NCBI GenBank assembly: GCA_017453505.1
Contig: JAFTEU010000101.1
Span: 1-37,839 of the forward strand
Length of the DNA stretch: 37,839 bases
Source: Muribaculaceae bacterium
Lineage (GTDB): Bacteria; Bacteroidota; Bacteroidia; Bacteroidales; Muribaculaceae
Direction: 5' to 3'
Shown: positions 13,879-25,321 of the stretch, one piece after another
How the letters are laid out: every line of letters starts with the position of its first letter
Numbering within the stretch: position 1 is the stretch's first letter
Translations under genes and position numbers: made by a program
Notes under the pieces: model-generated
The model's database searches: none
The model's input: only the letters and a program-made list of their open reading frames with translations
What the model was told of the DNA's origin: nothing

Positions 13879-15876
13879 TTAGAAGATTACACAAATCATC
13901 GTGACTGCGGCCAGCAACAAGGCACCAATCAGGTAGATGAACACATATCCCTGGATGCTGCCCGACTGCAGGCGGCGCACACCGTACGATACCGACTGGG
14001 TAGCGTCGGCCAGCAGGTTCATGAAGCCGTCGATGATGTGACGGTCGAACCAAGCGATGGGCACACAGATGGCTTGGAAGATCACCTTGTGGGTGATGAA
14101 CTGGTAGAGCTCATCCATGTAGAAGCGCTTGTAGCTCGCTGTCCACAGGCCGCGCATCGCGTTAGCCATGCGCTCGGGCAGCGGGTTCTCCTTGTAGTAC
14201 ATCACCGTGGCCAGGCCGATGCCCACCAGGGCAACAGCGACGCTCGAGCCGGCCACCGTCCAGTCGATGGAGGTGTGCAGGTGATGGCCGTCCCAGGTGA
14301 CCATGTCATGGAAGGGGACGAAACCGGCGACCACCGAGATGCATGACAGGATGATCAACGGCAGCGTCATCGTCCAGGGCTGATCCTTGGGAGCGTGATG
14401 CTCGTCGTGAACCTCATGTTTCTTCCAGAAGAAGATGAGGTAGTAGATGCGGAACATGTAGAAGGCGGTCATGCAAGCCACCATCGACATCCACAGGCCC
14501 CAACCCAGGCCGCGGTGATAAGCAGCGACCAGGATCTCGTCCTTGGACCAGAAGCCGGCAAACGGGGGAATACCCGCAATAGCCAGACAGCCGATCAGGA
14601 AGGCAATGCTGGTGATGGGCATGAACTTGTGCAGGCCGTGCATCTTGCTGTTCTCGTTGCTGTGAACGGCATGGATGATGGCACCAGCGCACAGGAAGAG
14701 CAACGCCTTGAACATAGCGTGGGTGAACAGGTGGAACATCGACGCCATGTAACCCAGGCCGTAGCCCTCGTGAATCTCGATGAGCGAGTTGTTGTTCGAC
14801 GAAACGGCCAGCGAGGTCATCATAAAAGCGATCTGCGAGATGGTCGAGAAGGCCAGTGCACGCTTGATGTCGCTCTGGGTGCAGGCAATCGCTGCGGCAT
14901 AGAAGGCCGTGAACGCGCCGACAACCAGAATGACGTTCATCGCACCCTGCACGAGCACATAGAGCGGGAATAACCTTGCCACCAGGAACACACCAGCGAC
15001 AACCATGGTAGCGGCGTGAATCAAGGCCGACACGGGGGTGGGACCCTCCATAGCATCGGGCAGCCAGATGTGCAACGGGTACATCGCACTCTTGCCCGCG
15101 CCGCCAATGAAGATGAACGTCAGGGCCCATGCCATGACCGAGCAACCCATGAAGGTGGCACCACCGGCAGTGCTGATGGCGCTCTGGGCCGTCTCGAGGC
15201 TACCCGACATCGTGGGCCCGAAGACCAGCTTGTCGAAGTCGAACGTGCCGGTGTAATAGCTCAGGATCATGATACCCAACAGGAAGAACAGGTCGGCCAG
15301 ACGGGTGACGATGAAGGCCTTCTTGTTGGCATGGTTGGCCGCAGGCGATGAATAATAGAAACCGATGAGCAGGTAGGACGACAGACCCACCATCTCAAAG
15401 AAGATGAAAATCTGGAAAATGTTGGTAGCCACCACAAGACCCAGCATCGAGAAGGTGAACAGGGCCAGGAAGGCATAGTAACGCTGGAATCCCTTCTCGG
15501 CGTTGCCGTCATGGTCGCTCATGTACCCGAGGCTGTAGAGGTGCACCATCAACGATACCGTGGTGATGACCACAAGCATCATTGCGGCGATGGGGTCAAC
15601 CAGGACACCCATGCGCACCACCAGCGTGTCGGTAAACGACAACCAGGCGGGATTGGCGACAACGACGGCTTGACGCACGCCATCGACCATCTGGCCCTGG
15701 CCGCTACCGAAGAAATAGGTCAACGCCACGCCATAGGCCAGGATCGTGTCAACGAGCATGGCCAGCACGCCAATCACACCCGTGATTTTTCTACCCATTT
15801 TCACCCCGGCGAGTCCCAGGAACAGGAACATGAACAGGGGCAATGCTACAACTACTATTGCTAAACTAAGTGGCAT
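13879..15876 (-). CDS. nuoL: NADH-quinone oxidoreductase-like subunit L
   Basis: This 665-residue distal antiporter-like subunit of complex I has the usual length. Hallmarks include FFEMVGLSSYLLIGFYY, the PLHIWLPDAMEGPTPVSALI proton-channel segment, and AFSTISQIAFMM. The C-terminal region after about residue 470 would form the lateral helix that braces NuoM and NuoN; a hydrophobic anchor at the very end (IYLIGALLLAAVT) supports this. A His-rich loop (HEVHDEHHAPK) precedes that region. The start at MPLSLAIVVVAL is 5 bp after the nuoK stop, so translation is probably coupled. Confidence 0.94.
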   Translation of the reverse strand: MPLSLAIVVVALPLFMFLFLGLAGVKMGRKITGVIGVLAMLVDTILAYGVALTYFFGSGQGQMVDGVRQAVVVANPAWLSFTDTLVVRMGVLVDPIAAMMLVVITTVSLMVHLYSLGYMSDHDGNAEKGFQRYYAFLALFTFSMLGLVVATNIFQIFIFFEMVGLSSYLLIGFYYSSPAANHANKKAFIVTRLADLFFLLGIMILSYYTGTFDFDKLVFGPTMSGSLETAQSAISTAGGATFMGCSVMAWALTFIFIGGAGKSAMYPLHIWLPDAMEGPTPVSALIHAATMVVAGVFLVARLFPLYVLVQGAMNVILVVGAFTAFYAAAIACTQSDIKRALAFSTISQIAFMMTSLAVSSNNNSLIEIHEGYGLGYMASMFHLFTHAMFKALLFLCAGAIIHAVHSNENSKMHGLHKFMPITSIAFLIGCLAIAGIPPFAGFWSKDEILVAAYHRGLGWGLWMSMVACMTAFYMFRIYYLIFFWKKHEVHDEHHAPKDQPWTMTLPLIILSCISVVAGFVPFHDMVTWDGHHLHTSIDWTVAGSSVAVALVGIGLATVMYYKENPLPERMANAMRGLWTASYKRFYMDELYQFITHKVIFQAICVPIAWFDRHIIDGFMNLLADATQSVSYGVRRLQSGSIQGYVFIYLIGALLLAAVTMICVIF

Positions 15877-15881
15877 AATCG

Positions 15882-16193
15882 TTAGAATTTCAGTTTAGTG
15901 ATTTGGTTGATGTCCACGTTCTTGGCAATGCGGAACACATTGATGATGATGGCAATGGCAAGAGCGGTCTCGGCAGCAGCGATGGCAATCGCGAACAGCG
16001 AGAAGAACATGCCTTCCATCTGACCAGGGAACAGGTAACGGTTAAACACCACAAAGTTGATATCCACCGAGTTGAGCATCAACTCCAGCGAAATCATGAT
16101 CGCAATCATGTTCTTGCGCGTGATGAATCCGTAAACACCGCAGCCAAACATGATCAGGCTGGGGATGAGATACATAAATAATGTCAGATCCAT
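15882..16193 (-). CDS. nuoK: NADH-quinone oxidoreductase-like subunit K
   Basis: This 103-residue membrane subunit with three helices is homologous to MrpC. The conserved Glu residues lie in ISLELMLNSVDINFVVF and in AAAETALAIAIIINVFR, the positions that form part of the proton path next to NuoJ and NuoN. Its length is normal. It is 15 bp after nuoJ and 5 bp before nuoL. Confidence 0.93.
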   Translation of the reverse strand: MDLTLFMYLIPSLIMFGCGVYGFITRKNMIAIMISLELMLNSVDINFVVFNRYLFPGQMEGMFFSLFAIAIAAAETALAIAIIINVFRIAKNVDINQITKLKF

Positions 16194-16208
16194 AATCTTA
16201 ATCCATGT

Positions 16209-16724
16209 TTAGCGGCGACGGGCAATAACCACACCTCCAATGATACAAGCCAATAACAACACACTGATGGCCTCAAAAGGCAACAGATAGCCAAACTTGT
16301 CGGTACTCAACAGGAAATGGCCGATCTTTTCCATATTGACGTCCACCCCACTGCTGAGCAATCGTCCGCCGAAGTCGGCATAGCTGAACAGAGCGTAGCC
16401 GCAGACGGCTACACCCGCCAGTGCTGCCGCCAGTCCCAGCCAGCGACGCTGCGTGGCCAGTGCCTCGGCATCCTTGCCGGGCTGCTGCGTGAGCATGATG
16501 GCAAACACAAACAGCACCAGGATACCGCCGGCATAGACGGCAATCTGTACCGCTCCCAGGAACTGGTAGTCCATCTGGAAGTAGATGATGGCTGTGGCAA
16601 AGAGCACAAACAGCAGATAGGTTGCCGAGCGCAGGATCTTGCGCGTGGTGACCGTCAGCACCGAGAAGACGATGATGGCGATGGCAACGATAAAATACAA
16701 AATGATGTTACCTACTGATTCCAT
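16209..16724 (-). CDS. nuoJ: NADH-quinone oxidoreductase-like subunit J
   Basis: This 171-residue membrane subunit has five helices. The segment QIAVYAGGILVLFVFAIML carries the family's pi-bulge helix region, which controls the proton path from the quinone site. Its start shares one base with the nuoI stop (TAATG), so the two are translationally coupled. It ends with a short Arg-rich tail (VVIARRR). Confidence 0.93.
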   Translation of the reverse strand: MESVGNIILYFIVAIAIIVFSVLTVTTRKILRSATYLLFVLFATAIIYFQMDYQFLGAVQIAVYAGGILVLFVFAIMLTQQPGKDAEALATQRRWLGLAAALAGVAVCGYALFSYADFGGRLLSSGVDVNMEKIGHFLLSTDKFGYLLPFEAISVLLLACIIGGVVIARRR

Positions 16725-17284
16725 TATTCTTTGTTTTCTTTAGGTTTTTCTTCGTGGGTCGCTTCGGCAGCGGGCTTAGCGGCTGCGGGAGCAGCGGGCT
16801 TGGCAGCAGGTGCGGGAGCAGGAGCGGGTTCGTCCTTCTCGGGCAGGTAGTTGAGCTGCTTGTGGAGCTTCTCGCGCGTGAAAACGGCCTGCTCAAAGTC
16901 GTTGCTGAAACGGATCGCGTTGGTGGGACACACCTGTACACACAGGCCGCAGAAGGTGCAACTTCCCAGGTCATACATGTACTTGTCGAGCTTCATTTTC
17001 TTCTTGCCGTCAGGCAGTTCCACCATGCGCTTGGTGATGCTGATGGTCTGGTTGGGGCAGTTGCGCTCACAGCTGCCGCAAGCGATACACTTGTGGCCGC
17101 CGTTGTCGTCATAGATGAACTCCAGCGTAGCCCTGAAGCGCTCCGGGATGTGCAGCTCGGCGCGGTTCTCGGGATACTGCTCGGTCACCTTGGGGGTCAC
17201 CAGCTCCATGCCGGTCACCTCCATGCCCTTGATCAGGCTGTAAAAGCCCTTGAAGATTGAGACGAAATACTCCTTAATGTTCAT
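16724..17284 (-). CDS. nuoI: NADH-quinone oxidoreductase-like subunit I, two [4Fe-4S] clusters, with Ala/Pro/Lys-rich tail
   Basis: This 186-residue peripheral-arm subunit passes electrons toward cluster N2 in NuoB. Two ferredoxin motifs are clear: CIACGSCERNCPN and CTFCGLCVQVCPT, each with four ligating cysteines. The last 38 residues form a low-complexity Ala/Pro/Lys/Glu-rich extension that is not part of the core fold. It is the first nuo gene after the atp block, 37 bp from the atpG stop. In most Bacteroidales nuo clusters I know, it would follow nuoH directly. Confidence 0.93.
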   Translation of the reverse strand: MNIKEYFVSIFKGFYSLIKGMEVTGMELVTPKVTEQYPENRAELHIPERFRATLEFIYDDNGGHKCIACGSCERNCPNQTISITKRMVELPDGKKKMKLDKYMYDLGSCTFCGLCVQVCPTNAIRFSNDFEQAVFTREKLHKQLNYLPEKDEPAPAPAPAAKPAAPAAAKPAAEATHEEKPKENKE

Positions 17285-17321
17285 AATATAAAATGTATTC
17301 TTTTAATCTAAACACTTCGCG

Positions 17322-18206
17322 TTAGCGTTCCACCTGGCCGCCCAGGATGTCGAGCAGCTCGGTGGTGATGCCCTGCTGACGCAGTTTGTTGTACTCCAGT
17401 TGCAGCTCGTCGAGCAGCTCCTTGGCGTTGTCGCTGGCCGCCTGCATCGCCATCACGCGCGCGCTCTGTTCACTGGCCGCGCTCTGGATGAAGACATTCT
17501 GGAGCATCGACTTGATGTGCAGGGGCAGCACGGTGTTGAAGATGGTGTTGGCGTCCGGCTCGAACAGGCAGGGGCTGTTGGCGGCACGGGGGTCAACATT
17601 GTCGGCAAGGCCCTGGTAGCTCACGGGGAGCAACTGCTCGCGCGTGAACACCTGCTTGCCCGTGGAGATGAAGTGCATGTAGAGCATCTCCACGCGGTCA
17701 AACGTGTGCTCCAGGAAGCGCTGCTTCATCAGGTCGGTGAAGGTGTACAGGTCCTCGCTGCCGCTGCGGGTGTTGAGGGCCACGCGCTCCATCTGGATAT
17801 CCTTGCCGGCTATTTTCTCGACCGCCTTGGTCATCTTCTTGCCCACAGGCACGACGGTGATGCCCACCTGCTGGCCGTACTCGCGTCGCACCTCCTGGAT
17901 GCTCTGGAGCAACTGCTTGAAGATGTTGACGTTGAAGCCGCCACACAGGCCGTCGTCGCTACCGAATACCACAAGTGCGACACGCTGCACATCGCGCTCG
18001 GCGATGAGCGGGGAGTCAAACTGCTGGTCGGTCACCAGCAGGTGGCTGATGACGTGCTGCACCATGTGGCGGTAGGGAGACAGGCGCTGCAACTGGCCGG
18101 TGGCCTTGCGCATCTTGGACGACGAGATCATCTTCATGGCACTCGTTGTCTTCTGCGTCGAGGCTACCGAGCCTATTCGCGTCTTGAGTTCTCTTAATGT
18201 TGACAT
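17322..18206 (-). CDS. atpG: F-type ATP synthase gamma subunit
   Basis: This 294-residue central stalk subunit turns inside the alpha3-beta3 ring. The N-terminal helix (LRELKTRIGSVASTQKTTSA) and the C-terminal helix (EQSARVMAMQAASDNAKEL) carry the conserved family sequences, and FGSDDGLCGGFN is the usual central signature. Its length is normal. It is the last atp gene, 34 bp after atpA. Confidence 0.95.
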   Translation of the reverse strand: MSTLRELKTRIGSVASTQKTTSAMKMISSSKMRKATGQLQRLSPYRHMVQHVISHLLVTDQQFDSPLIAERDVQRVALVVFGSDDGLCGGFNVNIFKQLLQSIQEVRREYGQQVGITVVPVGKKMTKAVEKIAGKDIQMERVALNTRSGSEDLYTFTDLMKQRFLEHTFDRVEMLYMHFISTGKQVFTREQLLPVSYQGLADNVDPRAANSPCLFEPDANTIFNTVLPLHIKSMLQNVFIQSAASEQSARVMAMQAASDNAKELLDELQLEYNKLRQQGITTELLDILGGQVER

Positions 18207-18240
18207 CTTGCGAACTTAATGATTTCTTCGTTCAAGGTGA

Positions 18241-19836
18241 TTAACTGGCGGCACCCTGGGTGTAACGGGCGGCGACCTCGGCGGCGGCAGCCTTGAGCTT
18301 AGCCATCACGTCGTCGTCGATCTTACCGGTGCGCAGCACGTCGAGGACATCCTGCTGGTGCTTGCCGCGCAGGTACTGGATGAACAGCTTCTCAAACTCG
18401 CCCACCTTCTCCAGGGGCACGTCGCGCAACAGGCCGTTCACACCGCAATAGATGATGGCTACCTGCTCCTCGACCTGCATGGGTGTGTACTGGGGCTGCA
18501 CGAGCAGGCGCTCGTTCTTGCGGCCCGTGTCGATGGTGCGGGCGGTAACGGGGTCGATGTCGCCACCAAACTTGGTGAAGGCCTCGAGCTCACGGTACTG
18601 CGCCTGAGCGATCTTGAGGGTACCTGCTACCTTCTTCATACACTTGATCTGAGCGTTACCGCCGACACGCGATACCGAGATACCCACGTTCACGGCCGGG
18701 CGGATACCCGAGTTGAACAGGGCCGACTCCAGATAGATCTGGCCGTCGGTGATCGAGATCACGTTGGTGGGGATATAGGCGCTCACGTCGCCGGCCTGGG
18801 TCTCGATGATGGGAAGTGCCGTCAACGAGCCGCCGCCCTTGACGATGGGCTTGAGGGGCTCGGGCAGGTCGTTCATCACGCTGGCCACTGCCTGGTTCTC
18901 GTTGATCTTGGCGGCGCGTTCCAGCAGGCGGCTGTGCAGATAGAAGATATCGCCGGGATAAGCCTCGCGGCCCGAGGGGCGCTTGAGGATCAGCGAGATC
19001 TCACGATAGGCGACAGCATGCTTGGACAAGTCGTCATAGATCACGAGCGCGTCACGACCGGTGTCACGGAAGTATTCACCGATGGCAGCGCCGGCAAACG
19101 GTGCGTAGTAGCGCATCGAAGCCGAGTCGGCAGCGGTGGCAGCCACGACGATGGTATAGGGCAGCGCGCCGCTCTCCTCGAGCTTGTTGACCAGTGCGGC
19201 AACGGTCGAAGCCTTCTGGCCGATGGCGACATAGATGCAATATACCGGCTTGCCAGCCTCAAAGTTGGCACGCTGGTTGATGATGGTGTCCACCGCGATG
19301 GCGGTCTTGCCGATCTGGCGGTCACCGATGATGAGCTCACGCTGGCCACGGCCGATGGGGATCATCGAGTCGATGGCCTTGAGGCCCGTCTGCAACGGCT
19401 GGTTCACGGGCTGGCGGAAGATGACGCCGGGAGCCTTGCGCTCCAGCGGCAGACGCAGCTTCTTGCCCTCGATGTTTCCCTTGCCGTCGATGGGCTTGGC
19501 CAGGACGTTGATCACGCGGCCCAGCAGCCCCTCACCCACCTCGATGGAAGCGATTTCACCCGTGCGGCGAACCTTCATGTTCTCGGTCACGGTGTCGACC
19601 TCATCGAGCAGGATGATACCCACGTCGCTCTCCTCCAGGTTCATGGCGACACCGGTCACGCCGTTCTCGAACTGCACGAGCTCGTTGGCCTCGACATTGT
19701 GCAGGCCATAGGCATGAGCCACGCCGTCACCCACCTCCAGGACGGTGCCTTCTTCCTCAAAGGCCACCTGACGCTTGGCGATGTCATCGACGAGCTGCTG
19801 CTTCAGTATATCAGATATTTCACTGGGATTAATCAT
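18241..19836 (-). CDS. atpA: F-type ATP synthase alpha subunit
   Basis: This 531-residue subunit forms the non-catalytic nucleotide-binding sites of F1. It has the beta-barrel N-terminus, a P-loop near residue 175, and the alpha signature [14 protein letters not shown] with the conserved Arg. The P-loop reads GDRQIGKT, where GDRQTGKT is near-universal; the DNA codon is ATC. The stator-binding N-terminal segment ([15 protein letters not shown]) is intact. It is 23 bp after atpH. Confidence 0.95.
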   Translation of the reverse strand: MINPSEISDILKQQLVDDIAKRQVAFEEEGTVLEVGDGVAHAYGLHNVEANELVQFENGVTGVAMNLEESDVGIILLDEVDTVTENMKVRRTGEIASIEVGEGLLGRVINVLAKPIDGKGNIEGKKLRLPLERKAPGVIFRQPVNQPLQTGLKAIDSMIPIGRGQRELIIGDRQIGKTAIAVDTIINQRANFEAGKPVYCIYVAIGQKASTVAALVNKLEESGALPYTIVVAATAADSASMRYYAPFAGAAIGEYFRDTGRDALVIYDDLSKHAVAYREISLILKRPSGREAYPGDIFYLHSRLLERAAKINENQAVASVMNDLPEPLKPIVKGGGSLTALPIIETQAGDVSAYIPTNVISITDGQIYLESALFNSGIRPAVNVGISVSRVGGNAQIKCMKKVAGTLKIAQAQYRELEAFTKFGGDIDPVTARTIDTGRKNERLLVQPQYTPMQVEEQVAIIYCGVNGLLRDVPLEKVGEFEKLFIQYLRGKHQQDVLDVLRTGKIDDDVMAKLKAAAAEVAARYTQGAAS

Positions 19837-19859
19837 CTCTATTAATCTTCTTGAGTCAA

Positions 19860-20402
19860 TTATTTCTTTTGCAATTGCAATCGCAATTCGTTCAATTCTC
19901 TCTTTACCGACGCGTCAAGCACCAGGCCGTTGATCGTCACGGTGAACCCACCGATCAACTCCGGGTCGATGACCTGCTCGATCTCGAGCGACATCGCGCC
20001 CAGGCGCTTCTTCACGATATCGATAATGGCATTGACCTCGGCCTCGGGCATGGGGACAGCGGTGGTGATGACCACATGGGCTATCTCGTGGGCCTCACGG
20101 TAGAGATCGACGTAGGCGAGGGAGATCTTCTGCAAGTACTCGGCGCGGCCATTGCGCACGCACAGCAGCAGGAACTTGTCCAGCGAGCTGCCGGGCCTGC
20201 CGCCCACGAGCTTGAGCATGAAGGCCCCCTTATCCTCGTCAGAGATTTCGGGGTTGAGCACCGCGCGCTTGAGTTCGTCGATAGCGGTGTAGCGGAAGCT
20301 GAGCGACTTCAGGAGCTCATAGATTTCCTGAGCGTCACCGTTCTCGACGGCGTACTTGTACAACGCTTTGGCGTATCGGCGTGGAATCAGTCCGTCACTC
20401 AT
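19860..20402 (-). CDS. atpH: F-type ATP synthase delta subunit
   Basis: This 180-residue stator subunit joins the b subunits to the top of F1. It has the N-terminal six-helix bundle start ([15 protein letters not shown]) and the C-terminal signature [20 protein letters not shown]. Its length is typical. It starts 6 bp after the atpF stop, so coupling is likely. Confidence 0.93.
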   Translation of the reverse strand: MSDGLIPRRYAKALYKYAVENGDAQEIYELLKSLSFRYTAIDELKRAVLNPEISDEDKGAFMLKLVGGRPGSSLDKFLLLCVRNGRAEYLQKISLAYVDLYREAHEIAHVVITTAVPMPEAEVNAIIDIVKKRLGAMSLEIEQVIDPELIGGFTVTINGLVLDASVKRELNELRLQLQKK

Positions 20403-20408
20403 ATCGCG

Positions 20409-20906
20409 TTAGTTTTTAGTCTCAACCTCACTCAGATATTGGTCAACAAGCGCCTTCTGGGCATCATCGCTGGCAATATTGCGTCGGATGACCTTCTCGG
20501 CGATCTGCAGCGCCAGGTCACCGACCTCGCTGCGCAGTTGCTTCTCGGCCTCCTTGCGTGCCTGCTCAAGTGAAACTTGAGCGGCATCGGTCACCTTCTT
20601 GGCCTCGTCGGCAGCCTCGCCGCGAGCCTTCTCGATGAGCTCGTTGCGCATCTTGGCAGCCTCGCGCAGGATCTCAGCCTGCTCGTTACGGGCTTCGGCA
20701 AGCAACTTGTCCGCCTCGGCCTTGGCGTTGTCCAGATGCGACTTGGCCTCCTGTGCATAGGCCACGCCCTTGTCGATCAAGTCGGCACGTTCCTCCATAC
20801 TCTTGATGATGAAGGGCCACGCCCACTTGGCAAGGATGCCAAAGAGGCACAGGAATGCGATGAACATCCAGAATGCCAGGCCAAATTCAGGCTTGAAAAG
20901 TTCCAT
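20409..20906 (-). CDS. atpF: F-type ATP synthase b subunit
   Basis: This 165-residue peripheral stalk subunit has one membrane helix (about residues 8-28, FGLAFWMFIAFLCLFGILAK). A long charged Ala/Glu/Lys-rich coiled coil follows (about 30-150, for example AQEAKSHLDNAKAEADKLLA). A single b gene is present, so the stalk is probably a homodimer. It is 23 bp after atpE. Confidence 0.93.
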   Translation of the reverse strand: MELFKPEFGLAFWMFIAFLCLFGILAKWAWPFIIKSMEERADLIDKGVAYAQEAKSHLDNAKAEADKLLAEARNEQAEILREAAKMRNELIEKARGEAADEAKKVTDAAQVSLEQARKEAEKQLRSEVGDLALQIAEKVIRRNIASDDAQKALVDQYLSEVETKN

Positions 20907-20929
20907 CTGGTAAACCGGTTAAGGGTTGA

Positions 20930-21232
<303 letters not shown>

Positions 21233-21277
21233 GTTGCCATGTTGTCGATCCTTGCAGGCGGCCACTGCCGGCGTCGC

Positions 21278-22342
21278 TCACTCGTGGTGGGCGTGGACGT
21301 GGGCCATCGAGATGAACATGGTCGAGAGGATGGTGAACACATAGGCCTGGATGAAACTTACCAGGGTGTCCAGAATGAGCATGAACAGCGACAAGAGCAC
21401 CGACAGTACCGTCATGCCGCCGCCAACGGCTGCACCGAACATGCTGCCGAAGATGAAGATCAACAGCATGAACACGATCACCACCATGTGACCGCCCATC
21501 ATGTTGGCAAAGAGACGGATCATCAATGCGATGGGCTTGGTGAAGATGCCGAACAGCTCGATAATCTGCATCAGGGGCACCGGGCACTTGAGCGCCGTGG
21601 GCACCTCGGGCCAGAACATCTCCTTCCAGTAGTGCTTGGTACCCGTGAGGTTGGTCACCAGGAAGGTGATCACGGCCAGGACAGCGGTCACGGCCAGGTT
21701 ACCCGTCAGGTTAGCGCCACCGGGGAAGATCACGATCAGGCCCAGCAGGTTCATGGTCAGGATAAAGAAGAATACCGTCAACAGGTAGGGGCCATACTTG
21801 GGCGCCTCCTTGCCCATGATGGGGCGGATGGTGTCGGTATAGACAAAGTCCACCACCACCTCGAGGGCTGCGGTAAAGCGGCGCGGTGCCTTCATTCCGT
21901 TTTTCTTGTACCAGTTCTTGATCTTGAAGACCACCAGCAGCACCACGAGGGCGGCAATCAGGATGCCGGCGACATTCTTGGTGATGGAGAGGTCCACGGG
22001 ACGGTACTGGCTGCCGTCGGGCAGGATCTGGACAACCTTGTTGTTGTAGTCCCCACCCTGGGCGATCTGGAACCCGTCATACTGGGCGCCATCGGCCAGA
22101 CGGCACGACATGAAAGCATGCCACGAGCCGTCCTGGGCGCGCACGATGACCGGTAACGGGATGCGCTTGCTATGCGAGAAGGGCACCTCCCAGCCATAGG
22201 AGTCACCCAGGTGCTCAAAGATGATCTCCTGGGCATTCACCTCATGCATCTGGCCATCGCTGTGATGGGCGGCCTCGGCATAGCCGAGCGCCATCAGCAC
22301 GATGACGGCAACTGCGATGATTGCTGCGATTGCTTTCTTCAT
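21278..22342 (-). CDS. atpB: F-type ATP synthase a subunit with signal-like N-terminus
   Basis: This 354-residue membrane subunit contains the proton half-channels. The essential Arg sits in MIRLFANMMGGHMV. It is longer than the E. coli form because of a signal-like helix (residues 1-24) and an extracytoplasmic domain of about 100 residues, an arrangement seen in Bacteroidetes. The C-terminus is His-rich (HVHAHHE). It is 9 bp after atpC, with no atpI-like gene between them as found in some relatives. Confidence 0.94.
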   Translation of the reverse strand: MKKAIAAIIAVAVIVLMALGYAEAAHHSDGQMHEVNAQEIIFEHLGDSYGWEVPFSHSKRIPLPVIVRAQDGSWHAFMSCRLADGAQYDGFQIAQGGDYNNKVVQILPDGSQYRPVDLSITKNVAGILIAALVVLLVVFKIKNWYKKNGMKAPRRFTAALEVVVDFVYTDTIRPIMGKEAPKYGPYLLTVFFFILTMNLLGLIVIFPGGANLTGNLAVTAVLAVITFLVTNLTGTKHYWKEMFWPEVPTALKCPVPLMQIIELFGIFTKPIALMIRLFANMMGGHMVVIVFMLLIFIFGSMFGAAVGGGMTVLSVLLSLFMLILDTLVSFIQAYVFTILSTMFISMAHVHAHHE

Positions 22343-22351
22343 AGTCTTGCG

Positions 22352-22585
22352 TTAATAGAGGCAAACCGACACCACATTATCTTTTACATCGGCCACACCG
22401 CCGTGAATCTCACGCTCCACGGTGTTGCCATCGGCCACATAGCTCATCTTGCCGGCCTTGAGGGCGGCGATGAGCGCGGCATGGTTATTGAGCACCTGGA
22501 ACTGTCCCATGACGCCGGGCAGCGTCACCTGTTCGATGGTGCCTTCAAACTCGATTTGTTCAGCCGATATGATTTTGAGTGTCAT
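22352..22585 (-). CDS. atpC: F-type ATP synthase epsilon subunit, beta-domain only
   Basis: This 77-residue protein contains only the N-terminal beta-sandwich (EFEGTIEQVTLPGVMGQF, then NNHAALIAALKAG). The C-terminal helical hairpin, which inhibits ATP hydrolysis in many bacteria, is missing. Short epsilon subunits are common in Bacteroidetes, so this is probably not a truncation. It is 43 bp after atpD. Confidence 0.92.
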   Translation of the reverse strand: MTLKIISAEQIEFEGTIEQVTLPGVMGQFQVLNNHAALIAALKAGKMSYVADGNTVEREIHGGVADVKDNVVSVCLY

Positions 22586-22628
22586 GTTATATTAATAATG
22601 TATATTCAAGATTTGATACAGGTCGTGA

Positions 22629-24155
<1,527 letters not shown>

Positions 24156-24188
24156 TTATGATATTTATGTTTAGTCTATTTCATTTAC

Positions 24189-25271
24189 TCATGCACCGAA
24201 GTACCACCCCTGGGTCACGATGATGGCCATCACCACCAGGTTGACCAGGCCGATGGGCATCAGGTAACGCCACTCCAGCGCCAGCATCTGGTCGATGCGC
24301 ACGCGGGGGAACGACCAGCGGATCCAGAAGAAGATGAAGGTGATGAAGAAGGCCTTGCCCAGGAACCACACCACGCTGGGGATGTAGTCCATCACGTTGT
24401 TGAAGCCCTCCCATCCGGGGATGTGCAGGGGCATCCACCCGCCCAGGAAGAGCAGTGTGGCGATGCCCGACACGATGAACAGGTTGAGGTACTCGGCCAG
24501 GTAGAAGAAGCCGAAGTGGATGCCCGAGTACTCGGTGTGGTAACCGGCAGTGAGCTCGTGCTCGGCCTCGGGAAGGTCAAACGGGCCACGGTTGTTCTCG
24601 GCATTGGCAGCGATCATATATATAATGAACGCGAGAATGGCGGGCAGGTGGCCCTTGAACAGGAACCAGCCGTCCTGCTGCGCCTCGACGATGCCCGTGA
24701 TCGACATGGTGCCGGCAAGGCAGACGATGGTCAGGATCGAGATGCCGCACGAGAGCTCGTAGCTGATCATCTGCGCACCGCTGCGCATAGCGCCGATGAG
24801 GGTATACTTGCTGTTACTCGACCAACCGGCCAGCAGGATGCCCAGCACACCGATTGAGGAAACGGCCACGATGAAGAAGACACCGATGTTCATGTCAATA
24901 ATCTGGAGGCCCTTGCCCCAAGGCAGGCAGGCAAACGTCAGCATCGAGGCGATCAGCACCAGATAGGGCGCCAACTTGAAGAGGAACTTGTCGGTGTGCC
25001 ACAGGGTGATCAGCTCCTTCTGCAGGATCTTGATCACGTCGGCAAACACCTGGAGCAAGCCCCACTTGCCCACGCGCATCGGGCCCAGGCGGCACTGGAT
25101 CCAGCCGCAGACCTTGCGCTCGTAGAAGATGTAGAACATGGCGATAAGCGAGTAAGCGACCAGCAGGCCCACGGCCACCAGCACACACTCGATGGTCGTG
25201 GTGAGCCAGGACGGCATGAAGCCGTTCATCCAGTTGTCCAACCAATTAGTGACTGATGCGAAGTCAAACAT
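24189..25271 (-). CDS. nuoH: NADH-quinone oxidoreductase-like subunit H
   Basis: This 360-residue membrane subunit forms the quinone chamber and links the peripheral and membrane arms. It has about eight hydrophobic helices. Hallmarks are [20 protein letters not shown] and the acidic loop [20 protein letters not shown]. It is the last nuo gene before the atp block. Length and order are normal up to this point. Confidence 0.94.
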   Translation of the reverse strand: MFDFASVTNWLDNWMNGFMPSWLTTTIECVLVAVGLLVAYSLIAMFYIFYERKVCGWIQCRLGPMRVGKWGLLQVFADVIKILQKELITLWHTDKFLFKLAPYLVLIASMLTFACLPWGKGLQIIDMNIGVFFIVAVSSIGVLGILLAGWSSNSKYTLIGAMRSGAQMISYELSCGISILTIVCLAGTMSITGIVEAQQDGWFLFKGHLPAILAFIIYMIAANAENNRGPFDLPEAEHELTAGYHTEYSGIHFGFFYLAEYLNLFIVSGIATLLFLGGWMPLHIPGWEGFNNVMDYIPSVVWFLGKAFFITFIFFWIRWSFPRVRIDQMLALEWRYLMPIGLVNLVVMAIIVTQGWYFGA

Positions 25272-25321
25272 ATCTTATCTATCTTTTTAGTGATTTTTGT
25301 TCGTATGGATTAACTCGTTGA

